A DNA stretch of 31,996 bases from assembly GCA_030247855.1 (NCBI GenBank), contig JAPDRN010000220.1, positions 1 to 31,996 on the forward strand, in the 5' to 3' direction. Below are positions 22,540 to 31,996 of the stretch, piece by piece; the stretch's first letter is position 1, and the number at the start of each line of letters is the position of its first letter. The translations under genes and the position numbers were made by a program. The DNA is from Knufia peltigerae (taxonomy: Eukaryota > Ascomycota > Eurotiomycetes > Chaetothyriales > Trichomeriaceae). The notes beneath the pieces were generated by a model that was given only the letters and a program-made list of their open reading frames with translations, did not search any database and had not been told where the DNA came from.

Positions 22540-22948
22540 TCGACCTATGCAATCATTCAGCAAAAGTCTCGAGCCGTGCAGGCTCCTGTATCCTAGCTGA
22601 CAAAACGAAGCCCCTCGAGTCTCAGCGTCCTGCAAAATGCAACCACCATGCAATGTCACGTGATCATGGAATATCGGAGAAACATTTCGCCACTTCCACA
22701 AGGCACCAGAATTAGGCCGATGCTGCTTGCGTGGTTGAGAAGCATCCAGCAACATATGGATTATGCTTGCTCAGCGACCTTGAACCTCCCAGGGCTTTCT
22801 ATCATGGACAACACTGGGGTATATATTCTTGATCGACACGGCCATGGCTTGTATCAGACAATCATCCAGATCAAGTCTTATGCACTCTTCGAGAACCATT
22901 AGATCTCAAGCCTCAAGGAACATCCTTAAATCAGCACCATCCAGAAAC
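22540..22948 (+). promoter_or_regulatory. Upstream region of the Hsp20 gene with TATA box
   Basis: 409 nt. TATATATT at 22820-22827 is a good TATA element 121 nt before the chosen ATG. CCCCT near 22612 could be a stress-response element, and CACGTGA lies near 22657-22663. I did not find a convincing array of phased GAA/TTC heat-shock elements. Confidence 0.5.
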
Positions 22949-23617
22949 ATGTCGTTCTTCTTCCCCAGAATCTCCTACGCCCCAGCGCGATGCAGCCCTG
23001 TCAGTCGACACGAGTTTGCCCCTCTCTTCAGTCTCTTCGATGACACTTTGAACGAAATTCAGAGAGCCAGCCGACAATCGAGAAAACAATTCAACCCTCG
23101 CTTTGACGTGAAAGAGACTCAGGATGCCTACTCACTCGAGGGCGAACTCCCTGGCGTCGACCAGAAGGATCTCAATATCGAATTCACCGACGAGCATACC
23201 TTGACCATCAAGGGTCGCACCCAGCGTTACGTCGAATCCGGTCGACCGACTTCAGCCAGCATTGAAGGTGAAAAGAAGGCGGCCCTGGAGGAAGCCCCTG
23301 CATCGGAAACCAGCAGCGTTAAGTCACATCAACCCACCGTCGAAGATGAAGAACCAGCCGATTCATCTGCTGCTCCGGCCACCACAAATGAGAAGAGCGA
23401 AGTCGCGGCGCCGACCGCAGCCCCAGTAGCAGAACCAGAACAGCCACAACAGCAGTTCTGGATCTCTGAGCGCTCCGTCGGCGAGTTCACACGCAGCTTC
23501 AGCTTCCCAGCACGTGTAAACCAGGAGGCAGTGCGTGCTTCGCTTAAGAATGGCGTTCTCAGCATTGTTGTCCCCAAGGCATCAGCTCCCGAGAGCAGAC
23601 GCATCAACATCGAATAA
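22949..23617 (+). CDS. Small heat shock protein, Hsp20/Hsp30 alpha-crystallin family
   Basis: ATP-independent holdase chaperone, 222 residues, no intron. The N-terminal arm (MSFFFPRISYAPAR..FAPLFSLFDDTL) is of the fungal Hsp30 type. The alpha-crystallin domain begins at about residue 48 (FNPRFDVKETQDAYSLEGEL, PGVDQKDLNIEF, LTIKGRTQR to about 93) and resumes at about 171 (WISERSVGEFTRSFSFP) through the conserved NGVLSIVVPK. Between them lies a 75-residue insert rich in Ala, Glu, Pro and Ser, in the loop that in many fungal Hsp30 proteins is also enlarged. The C-terminal I-x-I motif is present as INIE near the end. An in-frame ATG at 22844 would add 35 residues rich in Arg and Ser with no acid; because the TATA box is only 17 nt before it I prefer the downstream start. 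Confidence 0.92.
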   Translation: MSFFFPRISYAPARCSPVSRHEFAPLFSLFDDTLNEIQRASRQSRKQFNPRFDVKETQDAYSLEGELPGVDQKDLNIEFTDEHTLTIKGRTQRYVESGRPTSASIEGEKKAALEEAPASETSSVKSHQPTVEDEEPADSSAAPATTNEKSEVAAPTAAPVAEPEQPQQQFWISERSVGEFTRSFSFPARVNQEAVRASLKNGVLSIVVPKASAPESRRINIE

Positions 23618-25245
23618 GCGCATTGGCTGGGAACAAGTGTGGCTTTGTACTAACGACAACCTGACTGCATGACGACCCTTCATAGCATGACGATTGGCAT
23701 AGCTTGGCGTTGGCGACGGATTCCAGGGTCATCTTTTTACCTGCACAGGCGTGGAAGTGCTACATTGGCGCCGGCATGGCTAGGATGTATGTACACTAGA
23801 TACGGAGTATGAGTGCTAGGATCGAAGAACTCAGCTCTCTCGCTCCACAAGGATAATCAAGATACTTGATAGACACAAATGACTGATGCTTAAGACAAAT
23901 AACAATTTTTCCCCTAGTATGAATTTCCGTTGCTCTCGTGGAGTATGTTTGCTCGTCCATCACGTACTGATAGACCTGTGCATATTCAATCTTTCCTGGT
24001 GGGGCGTGTCTTTTCCGCGAAACTCGTAGTCTGGTACCCTGTATAACATGAATACTGCCTACTTTTGATGCATACGTAATTGAGGTGCGGGACGTGCAGA
24101 GTCGTGAATAACCAACAAAGTCCACTGGGCTGCCGAGTTACGACGACTCGTAAGGAAGGTGTGCGTACGGATATGCAAGACTGCAGTCTACACTCCACGC
24201 GAGTATGGAGTACCGTGCCCTGTCATTCGGCGTCCCAGCTTCTGAAACTCTGGGATATTGGTTGCTGTACAGGTGTCAGGTCCGGCATGTGGTTGTGAGT
24301 GTGACCGCTTTTCCAGCCATCTGACCCAAAAGAGATCGAGGATCTTCGGATCATCGTGCTCTAGATGTTCTTTTCTGCAGCATCTGAACGATCGACTTGT
24401 GAACAGACGATGGGCAAGCCACAAAGCAGCAATCTCGATCCCCTCGTCTCGCAGTGATTGGATTCACCCAGAAACCAGATTAGGTCACGCTCCTCTGGCA
24501 ACTGGATGGTGTGGCGTTGAGCAGGGGTATACGAGTCGCTTCATCATGATCCGGCGTTAGCGGTGGCTGAAGGATGCATTAGGCTGGGGATAAACCTGGT
24601 TTTCTGGGCTGGAGTTGGCTGTGGGAAGCCTAAACTGCGCCTGTTGCCCTGCCCGCAAAATTGTTTATCGTCCTGGGGCCAGAGCCAATTAGAAGGGCAA
24701 TTTCCACCGACGAGGGGCCCTTTGGCTGCATCTGCTGCTGCACCTTCCGCATGGACCATACGTACTGCTGTATCCATCACCCATTCACCACCCTTCACCT
24801 CATTCCTGATGTCTTGAAACCTTCACCCACAACCTGACGGCCAGTCAGCACCTCTCACCGTCATTGAAAGTCGTTCGTTTTCGCCTCTTTTGCTTTATAC
24901 GGAGTATCACCCAGCCATTCGCTTTCGACACTCCCGATTGCCCTCGCTCTTCGCTTCCTGCTCTTCGACGTCTGTCACGCCTAAAGCACTGACCTGTTGC
25001 ATGTTTCACGTAAATGTCACAGCGATAATAGCGATAACCTACAAGCTGGGGCCCTTGCTGCCTCCCAGCGAGACATCCTGCTAACCAGACCCTCGTTTCA
25101 TATGTCACTGATCGGAGATCGGATGCTACTAATGCCATGGCTGTAAGGTTCTCATGCAGCCTTCCATTAGTCTAACAAAAGCTGTCTGCGACGATCTTTT
25201 GCTCTCCTCCTTCCATCTCAGGAGTGAGTCTTTCAGCAGCTCAGG
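23618..25245. other. Long intergenic region before the disordered-protein gene
   Basis: 1,628 nt in which I see no recognisable gene on either strand; the open frames are short and low in similarity to anything I know. It has TACGGAGTA copies at 23801-23809 and 24898-24906, and a TTACGA-cgac-TCGTAA inverted repeat at 24138-24153. The last 400 nt are pyrimidine-rich and look like a long 5' leader, with a possible untranslated-region intron at 25143-25221 (GTAAGG donor, GTCTAAC branch, CTCAG acceptor). Confidence 0.45.
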
Positions 25246-28200
25246 ATGCGGTTCGCTCGCCAGAGATCGGACAAGGCAATCGAAGTTGTTGGCCGGGAAC
25301 CTGAAGCCCGCCGCAGGAATCGTCTCTCGAAGCCTTTAACCAACAAGCTTGCCACGAGCATCTCTACCACTACTCTCCCAGAACCTGTCCCCAAACCGTG
25401 GAATATCAGTACTGCTGAGGTCCGATCGGGTGGCCCCTTGTCGAGCCACCCGAGCACCGCTGCTCTTCGCCAGCAGATCCGAACGGATGTCTTCGGCTCA
25501 CCTTCAGAATCTCCTAGCAAGCACTCGAAAAATGACTCAGCATGGAGCGTTGCATATATGGTGAAGGAGGCAGAACATGCCCCAGTAGAAGAGCCTGGCA
25601 CCCTGCAGCAGGAAGAGCAGCCGCCATCGCCTGTGAAGCCCAAAAAGAGGAAGTCGTTGATATTACGTCGGTTATCTACACAGCGCTCGACCAGCATAAG
25701 AAGCTCCACAAGTAGTGGAAGGCTCAACTCTCTGAATGACGAGGCTGCCGCTGTGTCCACTCCAGCATCTTCTCTTGATCGGATTGTCGACGGGCCTTCA
25801 ATTCCACCAACTCGACGAGCCTCATTCACACCCGGTGCGGCTACGAGGAAGGCTTCCAGAGCACTGAAAGAGGAACAAATTGATGAAGTGGCGACACCCG
25901 AGGAGACGGAAGTGTGTCATGTTGGGACAGACTATTTTGAGTGGCAGCCACCCGCCTGCCCGGCAATCTTGGGAAGAGTAGGTACACCAGCCGATCTGAA
26001 CTACTCTCACCTTGCGGGCTTCCGACATGGGTCTTTGCAGGTTGTGAATGGTCGAGCCTCCCCAGCAATTAGTGAGATGTCAAAGGTTTCTCGTCACCTC
26101 TTGTCGGCACCAAAGGCCAATAGGGATGTCTCGAGTGATTATGGTGATGCTGACGACGAGCTTCCGACAATCGTCGGCATTGACAGTCATTTACCATTGC
26201 ACAGTGCATCAAGAACGAAGTCTGAACGTCATTATTTGAGCCGGGAAAGTCACAAGCCGGAAGAGCACCAGACCACCATTCGAATCGTTACGGAAGCTGA
26301 GCCAGTTCCGACAAAAGATGCGGATCAGACTTCTTTAATGGCACGCGAGTACATGGCCGAACTCCCAGACAGCCCATTTTCAGAGTTGAATTCCGATTCT
26401 TCACCTGGATCCCTACGAAAAACCAAGTCTGAAGGCCTGCTGCGAACTTTTTCGTCATCTTCATCCCTCGTTGCATCGCCGCCTATTGACAAGCCACCTT
26501 CGGCGAGGTCACCTTCCCCTACTGGTTCTGTCATTTACAAGCCGCGCCATGGAGAAGATGGCGAACGAGACCTCAACAACGTGACGCCCTGGTATCCACC
26601 AACACAATTTGTTGATGAGGGAATCCAGTCGGTGGCCGGATCGGAAGCGCAGACGTCCCGCGCGCGATTGCAGCCCCCTCCAGCCCCGGAAAAGTCTGAT
26701 AGTGGCTACAGCTCAAGCACTTCGTTGAAGTCCCTTCAAAGAGAACGAAAGTCTGTACCAGGTGCGGATGGTCAGGCATTGCAAGTGGAGCCAACTTGCA
26801 CAGCGAACACGCAGGATGAACGACGGGAAGCGAACCCTCTCCGATTCAGCCACAGGCCATCGATCTTGAAGTCACGCAAAACTGCACCTCAGCTCCCTAC
26901 TTTAGCTGATGTGCGCCCTGCTGAGGTGGCATTGACTCCGTTGCCTGCAGCGCCTGAATTAGGCGCTATCAAGGCCAAACCCGTCAAAACGCGCAAGAAG
27001 CTCCAGAAGAAACGCACATTGAGCCAACCTCCTCCCCAGGTCTCCATCGGTCGAGTCCATTCTTTCGAAGGTCAAAGCATCCCTTCGGTCCCACGCGAGG
27101 CAAGCGAAGCGCTTCGGCTTCGTTCAGAAATAGTACCCGAGCTTGACAACACGTACCTTCGAGAGACTAGCATCGCAAGCTTTGGCCAGCAGGAATCAGA
27201 AATAAGGTTCCCCTCGCCTGCACCCGAGCCACCTGTGGAGATTAAGCGATCCCGCAGTCTCAGTCGCCCAAGATCCTGGATCGGCCGTTCGAAGGAAGAC
27301 AAAACACCTTCTAGACGCCATTCACTTCTCAGTCAGCATGAGGACAACACGGCAATTCTCTACGATCTTGGGACGGTGGCGTCCTCCTTGGGAGGTAGTC
27401 CCTATGACTTGACCCATGAGAATATAGTGTCTGAACAGACCATGAATCCTTACAATATCTCCACAGTTGCACCGCGACCAAGGTATATGATGGATGATAG
27501 GACAGCAGCAGAGCTCTCGAGGTCTAGAAGTCGTCCGGTCCATGAACGCGATGGGAGGTTGACAAGTCGAAAGCCATCGTTCAATGACAGAGGGGGTGTT
27601 CCGGGCAGGAACATCAGGCCCGCAAGTTTTGCCAGTGATGCCCCTCCAATTACTGCCGAGATGCTGCAGAACCAGAGACTAGCATCCTTGAGCAGCGTTT
27701 CCGCAGTGCCGCCTCCGCCTCCTCCACATGCGCGACGGCCTTCCTATGTTGACTACGAGGAGGACTTGTCGGATAGAGCGTTTGCTCTTCCACCACCATC
27801 GCATTCGCCGCGACCTATTGATATTTGCCAGTATCAATGGCCACTTCATGCTACAGCTGGGGAGACCAGGGGTCAGTCCGTTGGTGATGCTTTGCGAGAG
27901 CAGTCTTGGAAATCTCGTCCTTCGCAAGATTACTACGAAGACTATCAAGACCCTGGTTACGACGAGACTCTTTATCATGTGTTATCTCCTCCAGACAACC
28001 AAGGACAGGGATGGGGCCAATATATGGATTCGACAGAGTTGGACATTTCGAATCAGGACCGACACCGTAACGGTTATACAACGTACAAACAAACCAATTA
28101 CAATTACTCCGCCTATGCTCATGAGGTACCATATGTGTACAAGTCTCGGCACTATTCGATGATGCAAGACTGCCCTTATTCATATGATGGCGCGGATGAC

Positions 28201-28404
28201 TTCTCCGATTCGATGTACCAAAAGCCCCACCGCTATATCAATCCTCGAGGGTTAGGTTCTAGGAGTCGCTCGTATGGAGCCTATTCTCTTGGGATTCCAG
28301 ACCAGGATAACTCATACTCGACGTATGGGCAGCACTTTCAGGAAACGGCGTACGACTACCAACGAGGTAATAGTTATAGAAGTCTGCGGGTCCGTGAAGT
28401 ATAA
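25246..28404 (+). CDS. Large disordered fungal protein with tyrosine-rich tail, function unknown
   Basis: 1,052 residues in one open frame; I do not recognise a catalytic or structural domain. The composition is Ser, Pro, Arg and Glu rich throughout, as in long disordered cytoskeletal or polarity scaffolds. Basic patches are at about residue 130 (KPKKRKSLILRRLS) and 580 (KTRKKLQKKRTLSQPPPQ), the first NLS-like. Several R-R-x-S sites (RRLS, RRAS, RRHS, RRPS) would suit basophilic kinases. A six-proline run (PPPPPPHARRPSY) lies near residue 826. The segment from KKLQKKRTLSQ to PELDNTYL has the feel of a conserved block shared by eurotiomycete hypothetical proteins, from memory only. The last 166 residues hold 25 tyrosines. 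The start is the first ATG of the frame after a pyrimidine-rich leader; upstream exons cannot be excluded. Confidence 0.8.
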   Translation: MRFARQRSDKAIEVVGREPEARRRNRLSKPLTNKLATSISTTTLPEPVPKPWNISTAEVRSGGPLSSHPSTAALRQQIRTDVFGSPSESPSKHSKNDSAWSVAYMVKEAEHAPVEEPGTLQQEEQPPSPVKPKKRKSLILRRLSTQRSTSIRSSTSSGRLNSLNDEAAAVSTPASSLDRIVDGPSIPPTRRASFTPGAATRKASRALKEEQIDEVATPEETEVCHVGTDYFEWQPPACPAILGRVGTPADLNYSHLAGFRHGSLQVVNGRASPAISEMSKVSRHLLSAPKANRDVSSDYGDADDELPTIVGIDSHLPLHSASRTKSERHYLSRESHKPEEHQTTIRIVTEAEPVPTKDADQTSLMAREYMAELPDSPFSELNSDSSPGSLRKTKSEGLLRTFSSSSSLVASPPIDKPPSARSPSPTGSVIYKPRHGEDGERDLNNVTPWYPPTQFVDEGIQSVAGSEAQTSRARLQPPPAPEKSDSGYSSSTSLKSLQRERKSVPGADGQALQVEPTCTANTQDERREANPLRFSHRPSILKSRKTAPQLPTLADVRPAEVALTPLPAAPELGAIKAKPVKTRKKLQKKRTLSQPPPQVSIGRVHSFEGQSIPSVPREASEALRLRSEIVPELDNTYLRETSIASFGQQESEIRFPSPAPEPPVEIKRSRSLSRPRSWIGRSKEDKTPSRRHSLLSQHEDNTAILYDLGTVASSLGGSPYDLTHENIVSEQTMNPYNISTVAPRPRYMMDDRTAAELSRSRSRPVHERDGRLTSRKPSFNDRGGVPGRNIRPASFASDAPPITAEMLQNQRLASLSSVSAVPPPPPPHARRPSYVDYEEDLSDRAFALPPPSHSPRPIDICQYQWPLHATAGETRGQSVGDALREQSWKSRPSQDYYEDYQDPGYDETLYHVLSPPDNQGQGWGQYMDSTELDISNQDRHRNGYTTYKQTNYNYSAYAHEVPYVYKSRHYSMMQDCPYSYDGADDFSDSMYQKPHRYINPRGLGSRSRSYGAYSLGIPDQDNSYSTYGQHFQETAYDYQRGNSYRSLRVREV

Positions 28405-29224
28405 TCTCAACAGGAGCCAACTTTGCATTACAATTCCAGCATCAATGTTTCAGTCATGACTGGAGTGAGAGTCCAGTTCCTTGACTTTAAAGGTGGGAAA
28501 ACACCCCGAGAACCAGTCTCTCTTTCTAGCCCTCGTTATTTTGGTGTTTGCCAATGGACGCCCTACAGAACAGTCTTTGGACATTTTGTACATTTTAGTC
28601 GGTTATATGTGGTGTTTTGGAGGGTTTGACTTGCACGATTACTATGCATAGTTCGTTGTTTGAAGCGGGAGGATTTAATGAATGGAAGAAATCGTTTCAG
28701 CGAGGATCACGACCCTTTTTGTGTATACCTAGGTAATGAGAAGTCAGTATATTTTTCATCCATAGTTTTGGATGTTTGGACCTTGGGGGGCTCTGGGGCT
28801 TTGAGATTGGAATGGGACATGCTTTTTTTAATATTGAACAGTGTCAACAGTGGACTCGACAGTTGAAACAGGCAGTAAGCTACAGATTAGGTAGTCGCAG
28901 GATACATATCAAGTGTTCTGTACAGTACGAGCAATCATCTTGATAATGAAGTCGACGGTGCGATTTGTTCACGAATGCCCTAGTCCGTGCATCTGATGTA
29001 CACGAGACGAATCCCGTGGCCTGTTTTTCCCCCATGACACCATCAACCGTGCTGATGTGGAATTTGTACTAGGGACTCGAGAAGTCAGGGGTGTCATCAA
29101 GTGAGTAAGTGAGCGAGTGATGACATTCTCTACTTTGTACGCCAAACTGCATTCAAGAAAAGAACCCCTCTCTTTCGTATTCGACATGACCCCAGCACAC
29201 GGGTGAGCGAGTGCTCGCTTTCTC
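28405..29224. other. Intergenic between convergent genes
   Basis: 820 nt holding the 3' ends of the disordered-protein gene and the permease gene. It is T/G-rich in 28540-28820, and no supported gene is seen. Confidence 0.4.
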
Positions 29225-31086
29225 TTACTCGACAATGTAAAGTATCTTTTTCCAACCCTTGCGGACGACCGGGGGGTGCTCCGCGTCGATGACCTCCTGG
29301 AGGCCGGTGTGCATGTCGATCTCCTCGGGGTCCCAGGCCCACTTGTCCTTCCAAAAGACGATCCGGTGGCCAAAGTACATGACGAAAAAGATGGGGATGC
29401 CGATGTAGGCGGTCAAAAAGGAAGAGGCGGACCACTTGGAGGGGAAAAAGACGGTGAAGCCGTTGATCAGGCACAACAGGGTGAACATGACCATGGCCAC
29501 GTAGGCGCCGTAGGGCTGGATCCAATTTCGGTAGACGGGCTGTATGCCCTGGACCTGGCAAGCCTTGCGGAACCTCAAGTAGATGACCATGCAGCAAACC
29601 CACGAGGTCATCCCCCACGTGTTGGTGAGGTTGACGAACCAGTTGAACACGGTGGACCCGTTGGACGCGACGTTGAGGTAGGCGAGGCCACAAAAGAGTG
29701 AAGAACACCCGACGGCCATGTAGGGGACGCCCCAACGGTTGCATGCCTTGAAGATGCGAGGGGCGGACCCTTGGACGGCGAGACTGTACAGAGCTCGGGA
29801 CGAGATGTACAGGAAGGAGTTGCCCGAAGACCAGGCCGAGATCAAGATGACGGCGTTGACGATCGACGGGAGGACGTTGATGCCGGCGTTGGCGATGGCG
29901 ACGACGTAAGGGGAAGATTTGGCACCGGCTCCCCCGGCGGTGAGGCGAGGGTCGTTGCTCGGGCAAGTGACGCCGATGGCCAAGACGCCCAGGACGTAAA
30001 AGACCACGAGACGGTAAAAGTAACGTCGAGAGGCGATGGGGAGGTTGCGACGGGGGGACTCCATCTCTCCACCGGTGACGACCAGGAGTTCGGGAGCGAA
30101 GGTGAATGGGAACACGGATGAGACGACCGTCTGCCAGAATCCCACGAAGCGACCCGTGTTGCCACTGACGATGTAAGCGTTTGCCGCGCCGGGATCCTTC
30201 CAGTATCTGAATCCAAGTCGGTCATGAGATGGGCCACCTGAAAGTCGGGAAGTGTTAGTGAACGGAGAAGCCAAAGGAAAACAAGCACACGGTGCACGTA
30301 CCTCCCCAAAACAAGATAAAACTCAACAGCAGCAAACCGATCATCAGAATGACTTTTGTGCCGGCAAACCAGAATTCAGTCTCTCCATAGAATCGGACCG
30401 GCAAGAAATTAAGGGCGATGATGACCACGAGCATGATGGTCATCCACACGGCAATGTTGACGTCGTTGGGCCAGTAGTCGATGACCAAACCAGCCGCGGT
30501 GATTTCGTAGGGGACCAGGATTCCAAGGGCGTACCAGTACAGGTAGCCGAGCGCAAAACCCATGGATCGAGAAACGTATCTGTAACCGTAGTAGGACATG
30601 GTACCACCGTGGACCGGGAGGTACGCGGCGACCTCAGTGATGGCGGTGACCACGCAGTACACCAGGCACGTCACGAGGATGTAGGAAGCCAGGATGAAAG
30701 CAGGACCACCCAGGGCGAGGGTTGCACCAGAACCGACGAACAGACTGGAGAAGAGAAATATTGATTAGTCTTCGGGTCACCTTTTCTGATCTCTTACACG
30801 AGAGTTGCAAGTGGGTGTCCGTGGAGAGAGAGAAAGAGGGGGAGAGAACCAACCCAGTACCAATCGTACCACCAAGAGCAATCATCTGAGCATGTCTGCT
30901 CTTCAGACCTCGCTGGGTGGTGCGGTATCGTTCATCGAGAAGGTCGGCGGCGACAATGGACTCGGCCACCGAACTCTTTCGCTCGTTCATGGAGCGTTTG
31001 CGGTCGACTGCGTCGTATGTGTCGTGTTTTTTGATCTCCTCCCCGTGGACGCCCTTTTCAGGGTCCATGCTTTCACTGGAAGACAT
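29225..31086 (-). CDS. Amino acid permease, YAT family (APC superfamily)
   Basis: Plasma-membrane proton-coupled amino acid importer, 562 residues, 12 predicted membrane segments. Model: complement of 29225..30237, 30302..30744, 30854..31086; introns 64 and 109 nt, frames agree. The start is ATG at 31086 (MSSSESMDPEKG); beyond it only non-ATG codons are available. The polar N-terminus (about 65 residues) leads to QRGLKSRHAQMIALGGTIGT, and the splice at 30853 restores GTGLFVGSGATLALGGPAF, the family signature of segment 1. The donor there (GTTGGT) is weak but is the only one that keeps both frame and motif. PVHGGTMSYYGYRYVSRSMGFALGYLYWY and FAPELLVVTGGEMESPRRNLP are also typical. The tail WDPEEIDMHTGLQEVIDAE matches fungal general and proline/dicarboxylic permeases. 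Substrate specificity is not readable. GATA motifs upstream suggest nitrogen control. Confidence 0.93.
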
Positions 31087-31996
31087 TTTGTCGGTGTGGT
31101 GTGTGTGTCTGCAATTGTAGATATGCACAGAGGAGGAAGTGGTCGAGGCAAAACACCGGAAGTTGTGTTGCACAAGCTGGAGTATCAGCAGGAGCTACGG
31201 TAAGCAGCTCGAGTACGTAGAGGCAGCTTCACTCCTTCAAGTGCTGGCCCGTTTGGCGATACTGTTGCCCGGCCGCTGTGGGCAAACAATACAAAAGGGA
31301 AGAAGCAATGAAAGGATGGCTCGGAGAGGGTGTGAGCAGGGGGGGGAAGCATTTGGATCAGAAGGTATGGGAGTGAGCATCATATTTAAACCCATCGCCC
31401 TCTTGTACGGAGTATGAGACCCGTTTTCCTGGAGATCTGGATCAGATTGACAGTGATGAGAGCTGACTATCATCTGGCCCTTCCTTCGCTAGGAACTTAC
31501 CAAGGTAGCATGGCTTGTCCGATTTCTACTCAGCCTGGCGCTGCGTATGGTTGCTGATAAGAAAACAGAACCAGACCCAGGTCAGATCGTGTTGGTGGCT
31601 CTTGGCCCGGTCGGTGGAGGATCCGCTTTCTTTCGACGTTATCTATTGCCCGCCACTGGCTTTCAACTCACCCCCCTAATATACGGAGTACACCTCTTGG
31701 TCATTGGACCGTGAGACTTTGTTGGTCCCAGTCCCCAGGGACGGATTTCCCGTATTGAGGCGTTGGCCAAGATCGAGAAAGGCTGGCGATAAGCATGGCG
31801 AAGGAGTCTTATTATTGACTAAACGTAGTGAAATAAATCCGCATCTGTAGGCCAGGGTTCAGCCTTGAAAGATGTCCAGGTCAGACTATTACCTCCCCCA
31901 AAAGCAACTTTCCATGTGGCACCGAGAGATGGCCGGTGTGATGATAACAGCGTTCCAGAAGGACGCATGGAAAGGCCAGAAGAAAGTCGGGATGAC
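31087..31996 (-). promoter_or_regulatory. Upstream region of the amino acid permease with GATA-factor sites
   Basis: 910 nt to the window end, no gene supported. HGATAR sites, as bound by AreA/Nit2-type nitrogen regulators, occur at 31467-31472 (TGATAG on the minus strand), 31555-31561 (TGATAAG), 31639-31644 (AGATAA on the minus strand), 31787-31793 (CGATAAG) and 31942-31947 (TGATAA). TACGGAGTA copies lie at 31406-31414 and 31682-31690. Binding is inferred from motif only. Confidence 0.45.

Noticed and set aside
22660..22720. Scattered GAA and TTC triplets upstream of the Hsp20 gene as a heat-shock element
   Set aside because: The spacing does not follow the two- or seven-base rule for heat-shock factor units.
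24560..24820. 84-codon frames on both strands in the intergenic region
   Set aside because: No family resemblance, no splice partners and no conserved composition; treated as chance.
25143..25221. Possible upstream coding exon joined across 25143-25221 to the large disordered protein
   Set aside because: An ATG exon before it would be out of frame with, or meet a stop before, the main frame; at best an intron of the untranslated leader.
29130..29966. 278-codon Arg/His/Pro-rich frame on the minus strand in the permease region
   Set aside because: It overlaps the permease exon in another frame; the odd composition follows from the GC-rich third positions of the permease.

Overview
The window reads as a gene-dense stretch of a filamentous ascomycete (Pezizomycotina) nuclear genome. 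The evidence is short introns of about 49-202 nt with GTRNGT donors and CTRAY branch sites, fungal-only protein families (C2H2/Zn2Cys6 regulator, TRI12-type and DHA2-type MFS pumps, YAT-type amino acid permease, fungal Hsp30) and a STT4 lipid kinase of 1,953 residues. A eurotiomycete such as a chaetothyrialean is my best guess, but nothing here proves it. The homopolymer C run at position 1 may be a contig end.

Positions 1-13400 look like an accessory gene cluster. In order it holds a dual zinc-finger transcription factor (partial at its 5' end, +), a CocE/NonD-type serine hydrolase (-), a FAD monooxygenase fused to an acetoacetate-decarboxylase-like domain (+), a TRI12-type MFS exporter (+) and a DHA2-type MFS exporter (-). 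Hydrolase and monooxygenase share one divergent promoter region; the two exporters converge. Hydrolysis, hydroxylation, further conversion and transport under a local regulator would suit catabolism or detoxification of an aromatic ester, or a small metabolite pathway. The substrate cannot be read from the sequence. The fusion enzyme is the most interesting item: its decarboxylase-like half lacks the Schiff-base lysine.

Positions 14465-28404 are mostly housekeeping: a RAMP4/SERP1 ER-stress protein whose first coding exon is only the ATG (+), the phosphatidylinositol 4-kinase STT4 with an 8-nt first coding exon (-), a 77-residue LYR protein resembling succinate dehydrogenase assembly factor 1 spread over three small exons (+), an Hsp20/Hsp30 chaperone (+), and a 1,052-residue disordered protein with a tyrosine-rich tail (+). 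Positions 29225-31086 encode an amino acid permease (-) with several GATA-factor sites upstream.

All exon models were built by hand from splice signals, reading-frame agreement and family conservation. Every multi-exon model sums to a whole number of codons. A nonamer TACGGAGTA recurs in the intergenic regions and is not explained by any gene.
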